DNA from: Phocoena phocoena
Taxonomy: Eukaryota > Chordata > Mammalia > Artiodactyla > Phocoenidae
Assembly (NCBI RefSeq): GCF_963924675.1
Contig: NC_089221.1
Coordinates: 8,243,851 to 8,307,850 of the forward strand
Length of the DNA stretch: 64,000 bases
Direction of reading: 5' to 3'
Part shown: one piece after another, positions 11,231 through 22,400 of the stretch
How the letters are laid out: each line of letters starts with the position of its first letter
Position numbering within the stretch: the stretch's first letter is position 1
Notes under the pieces: generated by a model
The model's input: the letters and a program-made list of their open reading frames with translations, nothing else
Database searches by the model: none
What the model was told of the DNA's origin: nothing
Program-made: the position numbers and the translations under genes

Positions 11231-12600
11231 GCCCAAATTGAAGAGGGGGAATTTAGGAGCGAGATCGGTGATTTTTTTCCCTTTTCCTCTTTTTGTGAAT
11301 GTGGGCATGTATGCTTCTGTGTGAGATCTTGTCTGTATACTCTTGTTTCCACCATTTGTCCTAGGGCTCTATCCGTCCATGGGTTTTTTTTTTTTTAAAA
11401 AAAAAAAAAAAAATTTTTTTTTAATAATTAATTTTAATTGTAATAACTTTATTGAACTTTACCTTCGTTCTTTCTTTCTTTCTTTCCTTCCTTCCTTCCC
11501 TCCTTTAGACAACTAATCACCCCAAATTGAGGAGGTGGTCTCTGGGAGCAGGATTTATGATTTTTCCCCCTTTGCCTCTCTTTGTGAACGTGTAGGTGTA
11601 TGCTTCTGTGTAAGATTTTCTCTGTATAGCTTTGCTCCCAATAGTTGTCCTAGGGCTCTATCCTTCCATGGTTTTTTAAAAAAAAAAAAAAATTTTTTTT
11701 CTTTCTTAATAATTAATTTTAATTGCAATAACTTTATTGTACTTTACCTTCGTTCTTTCTTTCTTTCTTTCCTTCCTTCCTTCCCTCCTTTAGACAGCAA
11801 ATCACCCCAGGTTGAGGAGGTGGTCTCTGGGAGCAGGATTTAGGATTTTTCCCCCTTTGCCTCTCTTTGTGAACGTGTATGTGTATGCTTCTGTGTAAGA
11901 TTTTCTCTGTATAGCTTTGCTTCCAACATTTGTCCTAGGGCTCTATCCGTCCATGGTTTTTTTTAAAAAAAAAAAATTTTTTTTTTCTTTCTTAATAATT
12001 AATTTTAATTGCAATAACTTTATTGTACTTTACCTTCGTTCTTTCTTTCTTTCTTTCCTTCCTTCCTTCCCTCCTTTAGACAGCAAATCACCCCAGGTTG
12101 AGGAGGTGGTCTCTGGGAGCAGGATTTAGGATTTTTCCCCCTTTGCCTCTCTTTGTGAACGTGTATGTGTATGCTTCTGTGTAAGATTTTCTCTGTATAG
12201 CTTTGCTTCCAACATTTGTCCTAGGGCTCTATCCGTCCATGTTTTTTTTTTAAAAAAAAAAAAAAAATTTTTTTTCTTAATAATTAATTTTAATTGTAAT
12301 AACTTTATTGTACTTTACCTTCGTTCTTTCTTTCTTTCCTTCCTTCCTTCCCTCCTTTAGACAGCGAATCACCCCAGGTTGAGGAGGTGGTCTCTGGGAG
12401 CAGGATTTATGATTTTTCCCACTTTGCCTCTCTTTGTGAACACGTATGTGTATGCTTCTGTGTAAGATTTTCTCTGTATAGCTTTGTTTCCAGCATTTGT
12501 CCTAGGGTTCTATCTGTTCTTTTTTTTTTTTTTTTCTTTTTTTTTTTTTGTTCTAAATATTTTTTAGTACAATAACTATATTATACTTTATTTTATTTTT
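11231..12600 (+). repeat. Five ~285-bp tandem monomers in the L1 5' UTR
   Basis: The anchor CTAGGG(C/T)TCTAT occurs at 11361, 11650, 11935, 12221 and 12502, giving periods of 289, 285, 286 and 281. Each unit contains a GAGCAGGATTTA-type block, a CTTCTGTGTAAGATTTTCTC block, then T-run/A-run/T-run tracts, TAATTAATTTTAATTG and a short CTTT/CCTT stretch. The third and fourth copies look almost identical, so the amplification is recent. The layout recalls mouse L1 promoter monomers, but the sequence is unrelated as far as I can see and promoter activity is not shown. Confidence 0.9.
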
Positions 12601-13200
12601 ACTGTATCTTCTTTCTTTCTGTCTTTTTTCCTTCTTTCCTTCCTTCCTTCCTCCCTTCCTCCCTCCCTCCCTCCCTCCTTTCTTTCCTTCTTTGCTTCTT
12701 TCTTCCTTCCTTCCTTTCCTCCTTTCCTCCTTTCCTTCTTTCTTTCCTCAAACTTCTACTAACTCTCTCTACATTTTCTCCTTCTTTCCCTCCTACCTTC
12801 CTTCCTTCCTCCCTCCCTCCCTCCTTTCTTTCCTTCTTTGCTTCTTTCTTCCTTCCTTCCTTTCCTCCTTTCCTTCTCTCTTTCCTCAAACTTCTACTAA
12901 TTCTCTCTACATTTTCTCCTTCTTTCCCTCCTTCTTTCCTTCCTTCCTCCCTCCCTCCCTCCCTCCTTTCTTTCCTTCTTTGCTTCTTTCTTCCTTCCTT
13001 CCTTTCCTCCTTTCCCTCTTTCTTTCCTCAAACTTCTAATAATTCTCTCTACATTTTCCCCTTCTTTCCCTCCTTCCTTCCTTCCTTCCTCCCTCCCTCC
13101 CTCCTTTCTTTCCTTCTTTGCTTCTTTCTTCCTTCCTTCCTTTCCTCCTTTCCTTCTTTCTTTCCTCATACTTCTAATAATTCTCTCTACTTTTCCTCCC
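12601..13200 (+). repeat. Pyrimidine-rich array of four ~139-bp units
   Basis: Almost every base is C or T on this strand. The anchor CCTCA(A/T)ACTTCTA occurs at 12746, 12884, 13026 and 13164 (periods 138, 142, 138), so beneath the simple CTTT/CCTT repeats lies a higher-order tandem array. Long homopyrimidine tracts of this kind can form triplex (H-DNA) structures. The open frames through it on either strand are low-complexity artefacts. Confidence 0.92.
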
Positions 13201-13711
13201 TTTTATTCTGAGCCGTGTGGATGAAAGGCTCTTGGTGCTCCAGCCCAGGAGTCAGGGCTCTGCCTCTGAGGTAGGAGAGCCAACTTCAGGAAACTGATCA
13301 ACAAGAGACCTCCCAGCTCCACATAATATTAAACGGTGGACATCTCCCAGAGACCTCCATCTTAACACCAGCACCCAGCTTCACTCAACGACCAGCAAGC
13401 CACAGTGCTGGACAACCTATGCCAAACAACTAGCAAAACAGGAACACAACCCCACCCATTAGCAGAGAGGCTGCCTAAAATCATAACAAGGCCACAGACA
13501 CCCCAAAACACACCACCAGACGTGAATCTGCCCACTAGAGAGACAAGACTGAGCCTCATCCAGCACAACACAGGCACTAGTCCCCTCCACCAGGAAGCCT
13601 ACACAACCCGCTGAAACAACCTTAGCCACTGGAGACAGACATCAAAAACAACGGGAACTACGAGCGTGCAGCCTGCAAAAAGGAGACCCCAAACACAGTA
13701 AGATAAGCAAA
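13201..13711 (+). other. Distal 5' UTR of the L1
   Basis: Single-copy leader between the pyrimidine array and ORF1, ending just before the ORF1 ATG. It is A- and C-rich, as in other mammalian L1s. It contains a small open frame at 13405-13614 (69 codons) upstream of ORF1 that has no recognisable domain. Confidence 0.8.
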
Positions 13712-14605
13712 ATGAGAAGACAGAAAAACACACAGCAGATGAAGGAGCAAGATAAAAACCCACCAGACCTAACAAATGAAGAGGAAATAGGCAATCTACC
13801 TGAAAAAGAATTCAGAATAATGATAGTAAGGATGATCCGAAATCTTGGAAGTAGAATGGACAAAATGCAAGAAACAGTTAACAAGGACCTAGAAGACATA
13901 AAGATGAAACAAGCAACGATGAACAACGCAATAAATGAAATTAAAAGTACTCTAGATAGGATCAATAGCAGAATAACTGAGGCAGAAGAACGGATAAGTG
14001 ACCTGGAAGATAAAGTAGTGGAAATAACTACTGCAGAGCAGAATAAAGAAAAAAGAATGAAAAGAACTGAGGACAGTCTCAGAGAGCTCTGGGACAACAT
14101 TAAACGCACCAACATTCGAATTATAGGGGTACCAGAAGAAGAAGAAAAAAAGAAAGGGACTGAGAAAATATTTGAAGAGATTATAGTTGAAAACTTCCCT
14201 AATATGGGAAAGGAAATAGTTAATCAAGTCCAGGAAGCACAGAGAGTCCCATACAGGATAAATACAAGGAGAAATACGCCAAGACACATATTAATCAAAC
14301 TGTCAAAAATTAAATACAAAGAAAGCATATTAAAAGCAGCAAGGGAAAAACAACAAATAACACACAAGGGAATCCCCATAAGGTTAACAGCTGATCTCTC
14401 AGCAGAAACCCTACAAGCCAGAAGGGAGTGGCAGGACATACTGAAAGTGATGAAGGAGAAAAACCTGCAACCAAGACTACTCTACCCAGCAAGGATCTCA
14501 TTCAGATTTGATGGAGAAATTAAAACCTTTACAGACAAGCAAAAGCTGAGAGAGTTCAGCACCACCAAACCAGCTTTACAACAAATGCTAAAGGAACTCC
14601 TCTAG
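13712..14605 (+). CDS. L1 ORF1 protein (RNA-binding chaperone)
   Basis: ORF1p is the trimeric nucleic-acid-binding protein that coats L1 RNA in the cytoplasmic RNP and is needed for retrotransposition. The 297-residue frame has no interruption. A charged heptad-rich coiled coil spans about residues 35-130. An RRM-like region (about 131-215) includes NIRIIGVPEEEE and RHILIKL. The conserved AAREKQ is at 209-214 and ARREW at 236-240, followed by the C-terminal domain ending in KELL. It is slightly shorter than human ORF1p (338 aa), mainly at the N terminus. The start is the first ATG after the leader and gives an acceptable N terminus (MRRQKNTQQ). ORF2 starts 58 bp after the stop, the usual L1 bicistronic layout. 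Confidence 0.95.
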   Translation: MRRQKNTQQMKEQDKNPPDLTNEEEIGNLPEKEFRIMIVRMIRNLGSRMDKMQETVNKDLEDIKMKQATMNNAINEIKSTLDRINSRITEAEERISDLEDKVVEITTAEQNKEKRMKRTEDSLRELWDNIKRTNIRIIGVPEEEEKKKGTEKIFEEIIVENFPNMGKEIVNQVQEAQRVPYRINTRRNTPRHILIKLSKIKYKESILKAAREKQQITHKGIPIRLTADLSAETLQARREWQDILKVMKEKNLQPRLLYPARISFRFDGEIKTFTDKQKLREFSTTKPALQQMLKELL

Positions 14606-14663
14606 ATAAGAAATGCAAAAGAAGGAAACGACCTATAATAACGAACCCAAAACAATATAGAAA

Positions 14664-17600
14664 ATGGGAATAGGAACATACATATCGATAATTACCTTAA
14701 ATGTAAATGGACTAAATGCTCCCACCAAAAGACACAGATTGGCTGAATGGATACAAAAACAAGACCCTTATATATGCTGTCTACAAGAGACCCACCTCAG
14801 ACCTAGAGACACATACAGACTGAAAGTAAGGGGATGGAAAAAGATATTCCATGCAAATGGAAACCAAAAGAAAGCTGGAGTAGCAATTCTCATATCAGAC
14901 AAAATAGACTTTAAAATAAGGACTATTAAAAGGGATAAAGAAGGACACTACATAATGATCAAGGGATCGATCCAAGAAGAAGATATAACAATTGTAAATA
15001 TTTATGCACCCAACATAGGAGCACCTCAATACGTAAGGCAAATACTAACAGCCATAAAAGGGGAAATAGACAGTAACACATTCATAGTAGGGGACTTTAA
15101 CACCCCACTTTCACCCATGGACAGATCATCCAAAATGAAAATAAATAAGGAAACACAAGCTTTAAATGATACATTAAACAAGATGGACTTAATTGATATT
15201 TATAGGACACTCCATCCAAAAACAACAGATTACACATTTTTCTCAAGTGCTCATGGAACATTCTCCAGGATAGATCATATCTTGGGTCACAAATCAAGCC
15301 TTGGTAAATTTAAGAAAATTGAAATTGTATCAAGTATCTTTTCTGACCACAACGCCATGAGACTAGATATCAATTACAGGAAAAGATCTGTAAAATATAC
15401 AAGCACATGGAGGCTAAACAATACACTACTTAATAATGAAGTGATCACTGAAGAAATTAAAGAGGAAATAAAAAAATACCTAGAAACAAATGACAATGGA
15501 GACACAACGACCCAAAACCTATGGGATGCAGCAAAAGCAGTTCTAAGGGGGAAGTTTATAGCAATACAAGCCCACCTTAAGAAGCAGGAAACATCTCGAA
15601 TAAACAACCTAACCTTGCACCTCAAGCAATTAGAGAAAGAAGAACAAAAAAGCCCCAAAGCTAGCAGAAGGAAAGAAATCATAAAAATCAGATCAGAAAT
15701 AAATGAAAAAGAAATGAAGGAAACGATAGCAAAGATCAATAAAACTAAAAGCTGGTTCTTTGAGAAGATAAACAAAATAGATAAACCACTAGCTAGACTC
15801 ATCAAGAAAAAAAGGGAGAAGACTCAAATCAATAGAATTAGAAATGAGAAAGGAGAAATAACAACTGACACTGCAGAAATAAAAAAAATCATGAGAGATT
15901 ACTACAAGCAACTCTATGCCAATAAAATGGACAATCTGGAAGAAATGGACAAATTCTTAGAAATGCACAACCTGCCAAGACTGAATCAGGAAGAAATAGA
16001 AAATATGAACAGACCAATCACAAGCACTGAAATTGAAACTGTGATTAAAAATCTTCCAACAAACAAAAGCCCAGGACCAGATGGCTTCACAGGTGAATTC
16101 TATCAAACGTTTAGAGAAGAGCTAACACCTATCCTTCTCGAACTCTTCCAAAATATAGCAGAGGGAGGAACACTCCCAAATTCCTTCTACGAGGCCACCA
16201 TCACCTTGATACCAAAACCAGACAAGGATGTCACAAAGAAAGAAAACTACAGGCCAATATCACTGATGAACATAGATGCAAAAATCCTCAACAAAATACT
16301 AGCAAACAGAATCCAACAGCACATTAAAAGGATCATACACCATGATCAAGTGGGGTTTATTCCAGGAATGCAAGGATTCTTCAATATACGCAAATCTATC
16401 AATGTGATAAACCATATTAACAAATTGAAGGAGAAAAACCATATGATCATCTCAATAGATGCAGAGAAAGCTTTTGACAAAATTCAACACCCATTTATGA
16501 TAAAAACCCTCCAGAAAGTGGGCATAGAGGGAACTTTCCTCAACATAATAAAGGCCATATATGACAAGCCCACAGCAAACATCATCCTCAATGGTGAAAA
16601 ACTGAAAGCATTTCCACTAAGATCAGGAACAAGACAAGGTTGCCCACTCTCACCACTCTTATTCAACATAGTTTTGGAAGTTTTAGCCACAGCAATCAGA
16701 GAAGAAAAGGAAATAAAAGGAATCCACATCGGAAAAGAAGAAGTAAAGCTGTCACTGTTTGCAGATGACATGATACTATACATAGAGAATCCTAAAGATG
16801 CTACCAGAAAACTACTAGAGCTAATCAATGAATTTGGTAAAGTAGCAGGATACAAAATTAATGCACAGAAATCTCTGGCATTCCTATATACTAATGATGA
16901 AAAATCTGAAAGTGAAATCAAGAAAACACTCCCATTTACCATTGCAACAAAACGAATAAAATATCTAGGAATAAACCTACCTAAGGATACGAAAGACCTG
17001 TATGCAGAAAATTATAAGACACTGATGAAAGAAATTAAAGATGATACAAATAGATGGAGAGATATACCATGTTCTTGGATGGGAAGAATCAACATTGTGA
17101 AAATGACTCTACTACCCAAAGCAATCTACAGATTCAATGCAATCCCTATTAAACTACCACTGGCATTTTTCACAGAACTAGAACAAAAAATTTCGCAATT
17201 TGTATGGAAACACAAAAGACCCCGAATAGCCAAAGCAATTTTGAGAACGAAAAAAGGAGCTGGAGGAATCAGGCTCCCTGACTTCAGACTATACTACAAA
17301 GCAACAGTAATCAAGACAGTATGGTACTGGCACAAAAACAGAAAGATAGATCAGTGGAACAGGATAGAAAGCCCAGAGATAAACCCATGCACATATGGAC
17401 ACCTTATCTTTGATAAAGGAGGCAGGAATGTACAGTGGAGAAAGGACAGCCTCTTCAATAAATGGTGCTGGGAAAACTGGACAGGTACATGTAAAAGTAT
17501 GAGATTAGATCACTCCCTAACACCATACACAAAAATAAGCTCAAAATGGATTAAAGACCTAAATGTAAGGCCAGAAACTATCAAACTCTTAGAGGAAAAC

Positions 17601-18482
17601 ATAGGAAGAACACTCTATGACATAAATCACAGCAAGATCCTTTCTGACCCACCTCCTAGAGTAATGGAAATAAAAACAAAAATAAACAAATGGGACCTAA
17701 TGAAACTTCAAAGCTTTTGCACAGCAAAGGAAACCATAATCAAGACCAAAAGACAACCCTCAGAATGGGAGAAAACATTTGCAAATGAAGCAACTGACAA
17801 AGGATTAATCTCCAAAATTTACAAGCAGCTCATGCAGCTCAATAACAAAAAAACAAACAACCCCATCCAAAAATGGGCAGAAGACCTAAACAGACATTTC
17901 TCCAAAGAAGATATACAGAATGCCAACAAACACATGAAAGAATGCTCAACCTCATTAATCATTAGAGAAATGCAAATCAAAACTACAATGAGATATCATC
18001 TCACACCAGTCAGAATGGCCATCATCAAAAAATCTAGAAACAATAAATGCTGGAGAGGGTGTGGAGAAAAGGGGAGACTCTTGCACTGCTGGTGGGAATG
18101 TGAATTGGTTCAGCCACTATGGAGAACAGTATGGAGGTTCCTTAAAAAACTACAAATAGAATTACCATATGACCCAGCAATCCCACTACTGGGCATATAC
18201 CCTGAGAAAACCAAAATTCAAAAGGAGTCATGTACCAAAATGTTCATTGCAGCTCTATTTACAATAGCCCGGAGATGGAAAGAACCTAAGCGCCCATCAT
18301 CGGACGAATGGATAAAGAAGATGTGGCACATATACACAATGGAATATTACTCAGCCTTAAAAAGAAATGAAATTGAGATATTTGTAATGAGATGGATAGA
18401 CCTAGAGTCTGTCATACAGAGTGAAGTAAGTCAGAAAGACAAAGACAGATACCGTATGCTAACACATATATATGGAATTTGA
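14664..18482 (+). CDS. L1 ORF2 protein (endonuclease and reverse transcriptase)
   Basis: ORF2p nicks target DNA and reverse-transcribes L1 RNA there. The 1272-residue frame is uninterrupted and close to the family length (about 1275). The apurinic-type endonuclease domain (1-235) keeps every expected residue, one position before human numbering: N13, E42, Y114, D144, N146, D204, and S227-D228-H229. The reverse transcriptase core has D599 in SIDAEKAFD and FADD at 699-702. A Cys/His-rich C-terminal motif contains C1129, C1133, H1141, C1142 and C1146. The ATG directly precedes the conserved endonuclease start (LNVNGLN). Translation would occur by reinitiation after ORF1, as known for L1. I see no missing catalytic residue, so this copy may encode a working enzyme. 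Confidence 0.96.
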   Translation: MGIGTYISIITLNVNGLNAPTKRHRLAEWIQKQDPYICCLQETHLRPRDTYRLKVRGWKKIFHANGNQKKAGVAILISDKIDFKIRTIKRDKEGHYIMIKGSIQEEDITIVNIYAPNIGAPQYVRQILTAIKGEIDSNTFIVGDFNTPLSPMDRSSKMKINKETQALNDTLNKMDLIDIYRTLHPKTTDYTFFSSAHGTFSRIDHILGHKSSLGKFKKIEIVSSIFSDHNAMRLDINYRKRSVKYTSTWRLNNTLLNNEVITEEIKEEIKKYLETNDNGDTTTQNLWDAAKAVLRGKFIAIQAHLKKQETSRINNLTLHLKQLEKEEQKSPKASRRKEIIKIRSEINEKEMKETIAKINKTKSWFFEKINKIDKPLARLIKKKREKTQINRIRNEKGEITTDTAEIKKIMRDYYKQLYANKMDNLEEMDKFLEMHNLPRLNQEEIENMNRPITSTEIETVIKNLPTNKSPGPDGFTGEFYQTFREELTPILLELFQNIAEGGTLPNSFYEATITLIPKPDKDVTKKENYRPISLMNIDAKILNKILANRIQQHIKRIIHHDQVGFIPGMQGFFNIRKSINVINHINKLKEKNHMIISIDAEKAFDKIQHPFMIKTLQKVGIEGTFLNIIKAIYDKPTANIILNGEKLKAFPLRSGTRQGCPLSPLLFNIVLEVLATAIREEKEIKGIHIGKEEVKLSLFADDMILYIENPKDATRKLLELINEFGKVAGYKINAQKSLAFLYTNDEKSESEIKKTLPFTIATKRIKYLGINLPKDTKDLYAENYKTLMKEIKDDTNRWRDIPCSWMGRINIVKMTLLPKAIYRFNAIPIKLPLAFFTELEQKISQFVWKHKRPRIAKAILRTKKGAGGIRLPDFRLYYKATVIKTVWYWHKNRKIDQWNRIESPEINPCTYGHLIFDKGGRNVQWRKDSLFNKWCWENWTGTCKSMRLDHSLTPYTKISSKWIKDLNVRPETIKLLEENIGRTLYDINHSKILSDPPPRVMEIKTKINKWDLMKLQSFCTAKETIIKTKRQPSEWEKTFANEATDKGLISKIYKQLMQLNNKKTNNPIQKWAEDLNRHFSKEDIQNANKHMKECSTSLIIREMQIKTTMRYHLTPVRMAIIKKSRNNKCWRGCGEKGRLLHCWWECELVQPLWRTVWRFLKKLQIELPYDPAIPLLGIYPEKTKIQKESCTKMFIAALFTIARRWKEPKRPSSDEWIKKMWHIYTMEYYSALKRNEIEIFVMRWIDLESVIQSEVSQKDKDRYRMLTHIYGI

Positions 18483-18882
18483 GGGGAAAAAATGTCATGA
18501 AGAACCTAGGGATAAGACAGGAATGGAGGCGCAGACCTACTGGAGAGCGGACTTGGGGATATGGGGAGGGGGAAGGGTGAGTTTTGACAGGGCGAGAGAG
18601 AGTCATGGACATATACACACTAACAAACGTGGTGGGGTGGATAGCTGGGGGGGAAGCAGCCGCAAGGCACAGGGATATTAGCTCGGGGCTTTGGGACAGC
18701 CTGGAGGGGTGGGAGGGGGAGAGTGGGAGGGAGGGAGATGCAGGAGGGAAGACACATGGGAGCACATGTATATGTATAGCTGATTCACTTTGTTATAAAT
18801 CAGAAACTAACACACCATTGTAAAGCAATTATACCCCAATAAAGATGTTAAAAAAAAAGAAAAAAAAAAAAAAAAAAAAAAA
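18483..18882 (+). other. L1 3' UTR, polyadenylation signal and first poly(A)
   Basis: The 3' UTR contains the G-rich polypurine tract (about 18700-18745) typical of mammalian L1s, then TTCACTTTGTTATAAATCAG and AATAAA at 18838-18843. An A-rich tail follows at 18851-18882, with a single G at 18859. No target-site duplication follows this tail, showing that transcription of the parent copy read through it. Confidence 0.9.
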
Positions 18883-19470
18883 CCATAGCACGTACAATCT
18901 GACCCACTCCGTGACAACTAGTCACTGACTGTTTTTAAATAGTTCTTAAGTCGTGTTGAAGAAGTAGGGCGTGAAGAAAGATGACTTGAAAGTGAACATT
19001 TGCTATAATATGGAACATGAGATCAGTGCTACAATTCTTTCCAACTCGTTGGAAATATGCTCATAAGAGGCAGAGACCATGTATTTATTTATATCTTCCA
19101 TAGTGTCTCATGCAGAGCTAATACCCAATAAATAGTGGCTCATTTAATGCAAATTTTTCTTTCCTGTCTTCAGGCTAAGACGTGAATAGCAATCTTTGGA
19201 TTGCTCAAAAGTTCCTTTAATGCAGGATTTGTTGACTATTCTGCAGATTGGTGATTACAGTCAACAGAATAGGATTATATCTGAGATCGAGACCCTCTGA
19301 ACATCACTGTCGTGAAATTTTGATTCAGCCTCTTCCCAGACCAAGTCCTTCTTCACGTGGAGATCTTAAAAGCCTACCTGCTTTATTCCATCAAGCCCTA
19401 ATTGGCTCTCCAGCTTCTTTCTTCATGCAGGTACTGCTCCCAGGGCAATTCCATAAAAAAAAAAAAAAAA
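18883..19470 (+). other. 3'-transduced flank of the parent L1 plus second poly(A)
   Basis: The 572 bp at 18883-19454 are not L1 sequence. They include an L2-like 3' end at about 19055-19155 (CAATAAATAGTGGC) and otherwise single-copy-looking DNA. A 16-base poly(A) at 19455-19470 is followed at once by the second copy of the target-site duplication. The simplest reading is read-through of the weak L1 signal in the parent locus and co-retrotransposition of its 3' flank. No canonical AATAAA lies in the last 60 bases before the second poly(A). Confidence 0.83.
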
Positions 19471-19481
19471 GAGTCATTTGC
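19469..19481 (+). repeat. 3' target-site duplication of the full-length L1
   Basis: AAGAGTCATTTGC, identical to 9845-9857. Its first two bases merge with the poly(A) tail. Original host sequence resumes at 19482. Confidence 0.88.
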
Positions 19482-22400
19482 ATTTCTACCAGGTTTCTAC
19501 AACTTACAGAGCTGTGGTATAGCCTAGACAAAGGCAATCAAAGGGGCATCCCTCTACATAATCAAATAACCCTGGAGGATCTGCTAGACAATTCCCAGCA
19601 TTCTATTTAAAAGTACAACCTTAAAAGTTTTTCAAGTATGTTCCCAGCAAGCTTGCCCTGGGGATCATAAACACCATCTGCTAATATTCTGCTTGATCAC
19701 AAAAGTGCTGGTCTCATTGGTTTGGCCTTCTCATTTCCATAGGTGCTGCCCAAGGGCTAATTAGCCATGTATTTGCTTTGTTAATTGAGAACCATGCCAT
19801 TCTGAGCTACTACTAAGGCTGCAGAATTAGCTTCTGTCTGGAAGTTTTCATAAGGAGATTGAATTTTATTTTTTAAAGCCTCTGTCATTTGCTATCCGGA
19901 AGTTAGGAAACCAAAATTCAAAGAAACTTTCTCTACCAGATTTCACTGGCTAGGCCTACAAATTTGGGTGAATTCCTTCCTTCTCAATGTCTCCAAAACT
20001 TGCTAAGTTTCTTGGCCCAACCAGAAGTGACCTTGCTCACTATCTGTAAGGCCAGAACCCTAAGTCAGGCTAACCCTAAGAGATAAACTTTCTTCTTTAA
20101 AATAGCTTGCCATTCCTGATTAAATAACCGTTCTTTTCAAATATGACACCCCTTGAGTGGCCGTGGTTGTACAATCTAATTATATTCTGGTAAAAAGGTG
20201 GAGAGATTTGCATTAAGCAAATAGCTATATTGCCATGAAAAGACTCAGTGAAAATTGATGATTTCTGAGGGATGAGTAAGAATCAGATACCATTTCAAAA
20301 TGTTTTATTTCACTTTACAAAAGCAGAGTCTACTTATCAGTTAGTGATGATTGAGAAAGAAAAAGGACCTCTTAATATAAACATGAAAAATAGAACATTA
20401 ACCAAATATTAAAAAAATTCCAAGCAACTAAGCACAACAAAATTTCTGTCATCGGTTCATTCGGTCTCTTCTTCTGCTGAATCGTGGGTCACCAGCCTGT
20501 TTCATGAAGCCTTCTGCTTCCAGACTAAGAAGAGTCCTGGAGATCCTGCCTCAGGCCAGTGATAGGATCTGACAGCTTTTAAATGATGTCAGTTAAGAAA
20601 CCTGTACCCAAGAGTCTTTACTTGGAAGAATCAATAGATCAAAGTACATGCTCTAGTCGTTTCCATGAGGACCTAAGACTATAGGCAAAACCGCTCACCT
20701 GTACCTTATAGTAGAGCCTTCAGGCCAGCATCAGAATACAATAAAAATTACCTGTAGATGACAAAGACTTAGTGATTAGTATCATCAATAATATCAGAAT
20801 GCAGGAGCATAAACTCCTTATTGGAGTACAATGCATAGTTGTTTCACAAAGATTGGATCAGTGCATCCCCTGAGAGTAAGACAAACCTCCAGAGTCTTCT
20901 CAGAAGACACATACTGTCTGTAATATTTATACTAATAGCATTGTACATCAACAAACCCAAGAGGAGGCTTAATGTCTCTTCTAATTTGATGACTTTTCCC
21001 ATTAGCTCTTGCAATAGCATTGAGCTAATTTAAGAGATATATAGTACATTAAAATAATTATTTCTAGTGTTTATCATTTTACAAGGTAAAAAATAAATCT
21101 TGGAGATTGCTCTGGGGTCTTTGTAAAATCTCAAACATAGTTTTAGGTGTAAAAGATATCCTGAAGTTTTTATTTTATTTTTTCTAAGTATAGGAGCCGA
21201 TCTTGGTAAGGCAAACTCAAGACAGCTGTCAGAGGAGATTTTGAGCACTTGATTTTGATTGGATCATAGGTGCCTGAGAACCAACTGCATGGTGACCTAT
21301 TTAATCAGTGACAACAAAATGTTTTGAAGTACACATAAAAGGTAATAAACTCGTAAAGAACCTCAGCTCTTTCACAGTGAGAAAACTTTGCTCTTTGTTG
21401 TTTATTTTAAAAATCAAGGACATAATATAGTTAACATAATGCACAAAATGTTGTTCTGGTAGACACAGGTTCTCCGCTATGTAGACAGATTTTGCAAAAG
21501 GTAAAGAATTTTCTTTCATCTTGTAAATGAAGGTATTATGCAGTAAACTGATGAAACCAACCCATCAAAACTGAGCAACCTTAGCTAAAATTTTAACTTA
21601 TGCCTTCTTTTCAGATTCAGTTGTTATAAACCGAATCAAATAAAATTTATTTTTTGGGTCTTGCCTTTTTCAAGCTCTTACATATTCTGGAAAGAACTGA
21701 CCCACATGAGAACAAAACTACTCTTTTTCCTTAGAAAATAAATGCACACACCCACTTGCGTTTCTCCATCATCATTGCTTGTAGTATAGTCTCAGTCAGG
21801 TATGTTAATTATAACTCCTGACCGGTGTAAAAATTTTCTATTTCACAGAGAAAACTAGAGAATACATGACTGAGAACCATCTGTCACTCTGTAGCTTTTT
21901 AGCAGAATGACATCGCTTGTGAGTATACTTAACACAGCTTTCTACTTCTACACTCATTTCTCTTATACCTTCTTAAGGTAGCACAAATGAACATATTCAG
22001 TAACACGACCCAAAGATATAGACCCTTGTAGCATATAGAAATATGATGCTTAAAATTATACTTAGATATTAGTATTTCAGAATTCCATATCACTTAGAAA
22101 ATATCTAGCTATCTAAGAATTCTCCATTAATTAGCTGAATTTAATATTAGTTTAAGGTTTTAAATTACCTGAAGACCTTGGAAATTATGTTTAAGCTGAC
22201 ACCCTACAAAACATAATTACTATTGATATAAAAAGTTTGCTGGAATAATGATTCAATTTAGTTGAGCACAAATTACTTTTCATAATCTTTAACACAGTGT
22301 GGGAGTATTATTAGCTTATTTGATCATGAAACTGACATAATTTTAGGAAGTTCAGACTATGCTCTTTGTGAATGAGAAAATCAATCAACTAAAATAACAT

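Larger units (their letters stand above)
9858..19468 (+). mobile_element. Full-length, apparently intact L1 with 3' transduction
   Basis: A complete LINE-1: CpG-rich promoter, long 5' UTR with three tandem arrays, ORF1, a 58-bp spacer, ORF2, a 3' UTR with an AATAAA signal and poly(A) (18851-18882), then 572 bp of non-L1 sequence and a second poly(A) (19455 on). The 13-bp target-site duplication brackets the whole unit, including the non-L1 tail. Open ORFs, an exact TSD and undecayed CpGs all point to a recent insertion. The element moves by target-primed reverse transcription. Because both proteins look complete it is a candidate active copy, but competence cannot be proven from sequence alone. 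Confidence 0.92.

Noticed and set aside
12599..13169. Long lysine/arginine/glutamate-rich and serine/phenylalanine-rich frames on both strands
   Set aside because: They are translations of the homopyrimidine array, low complexity in all frames, with no motif.
13405..13614. 69-codon frame upstream of L1 ORF1 as an extra L1 protein
   Set aside because: Lies in the A/C-rich leader, has no domain, and its conservation across L1 copies cannot be judged here.
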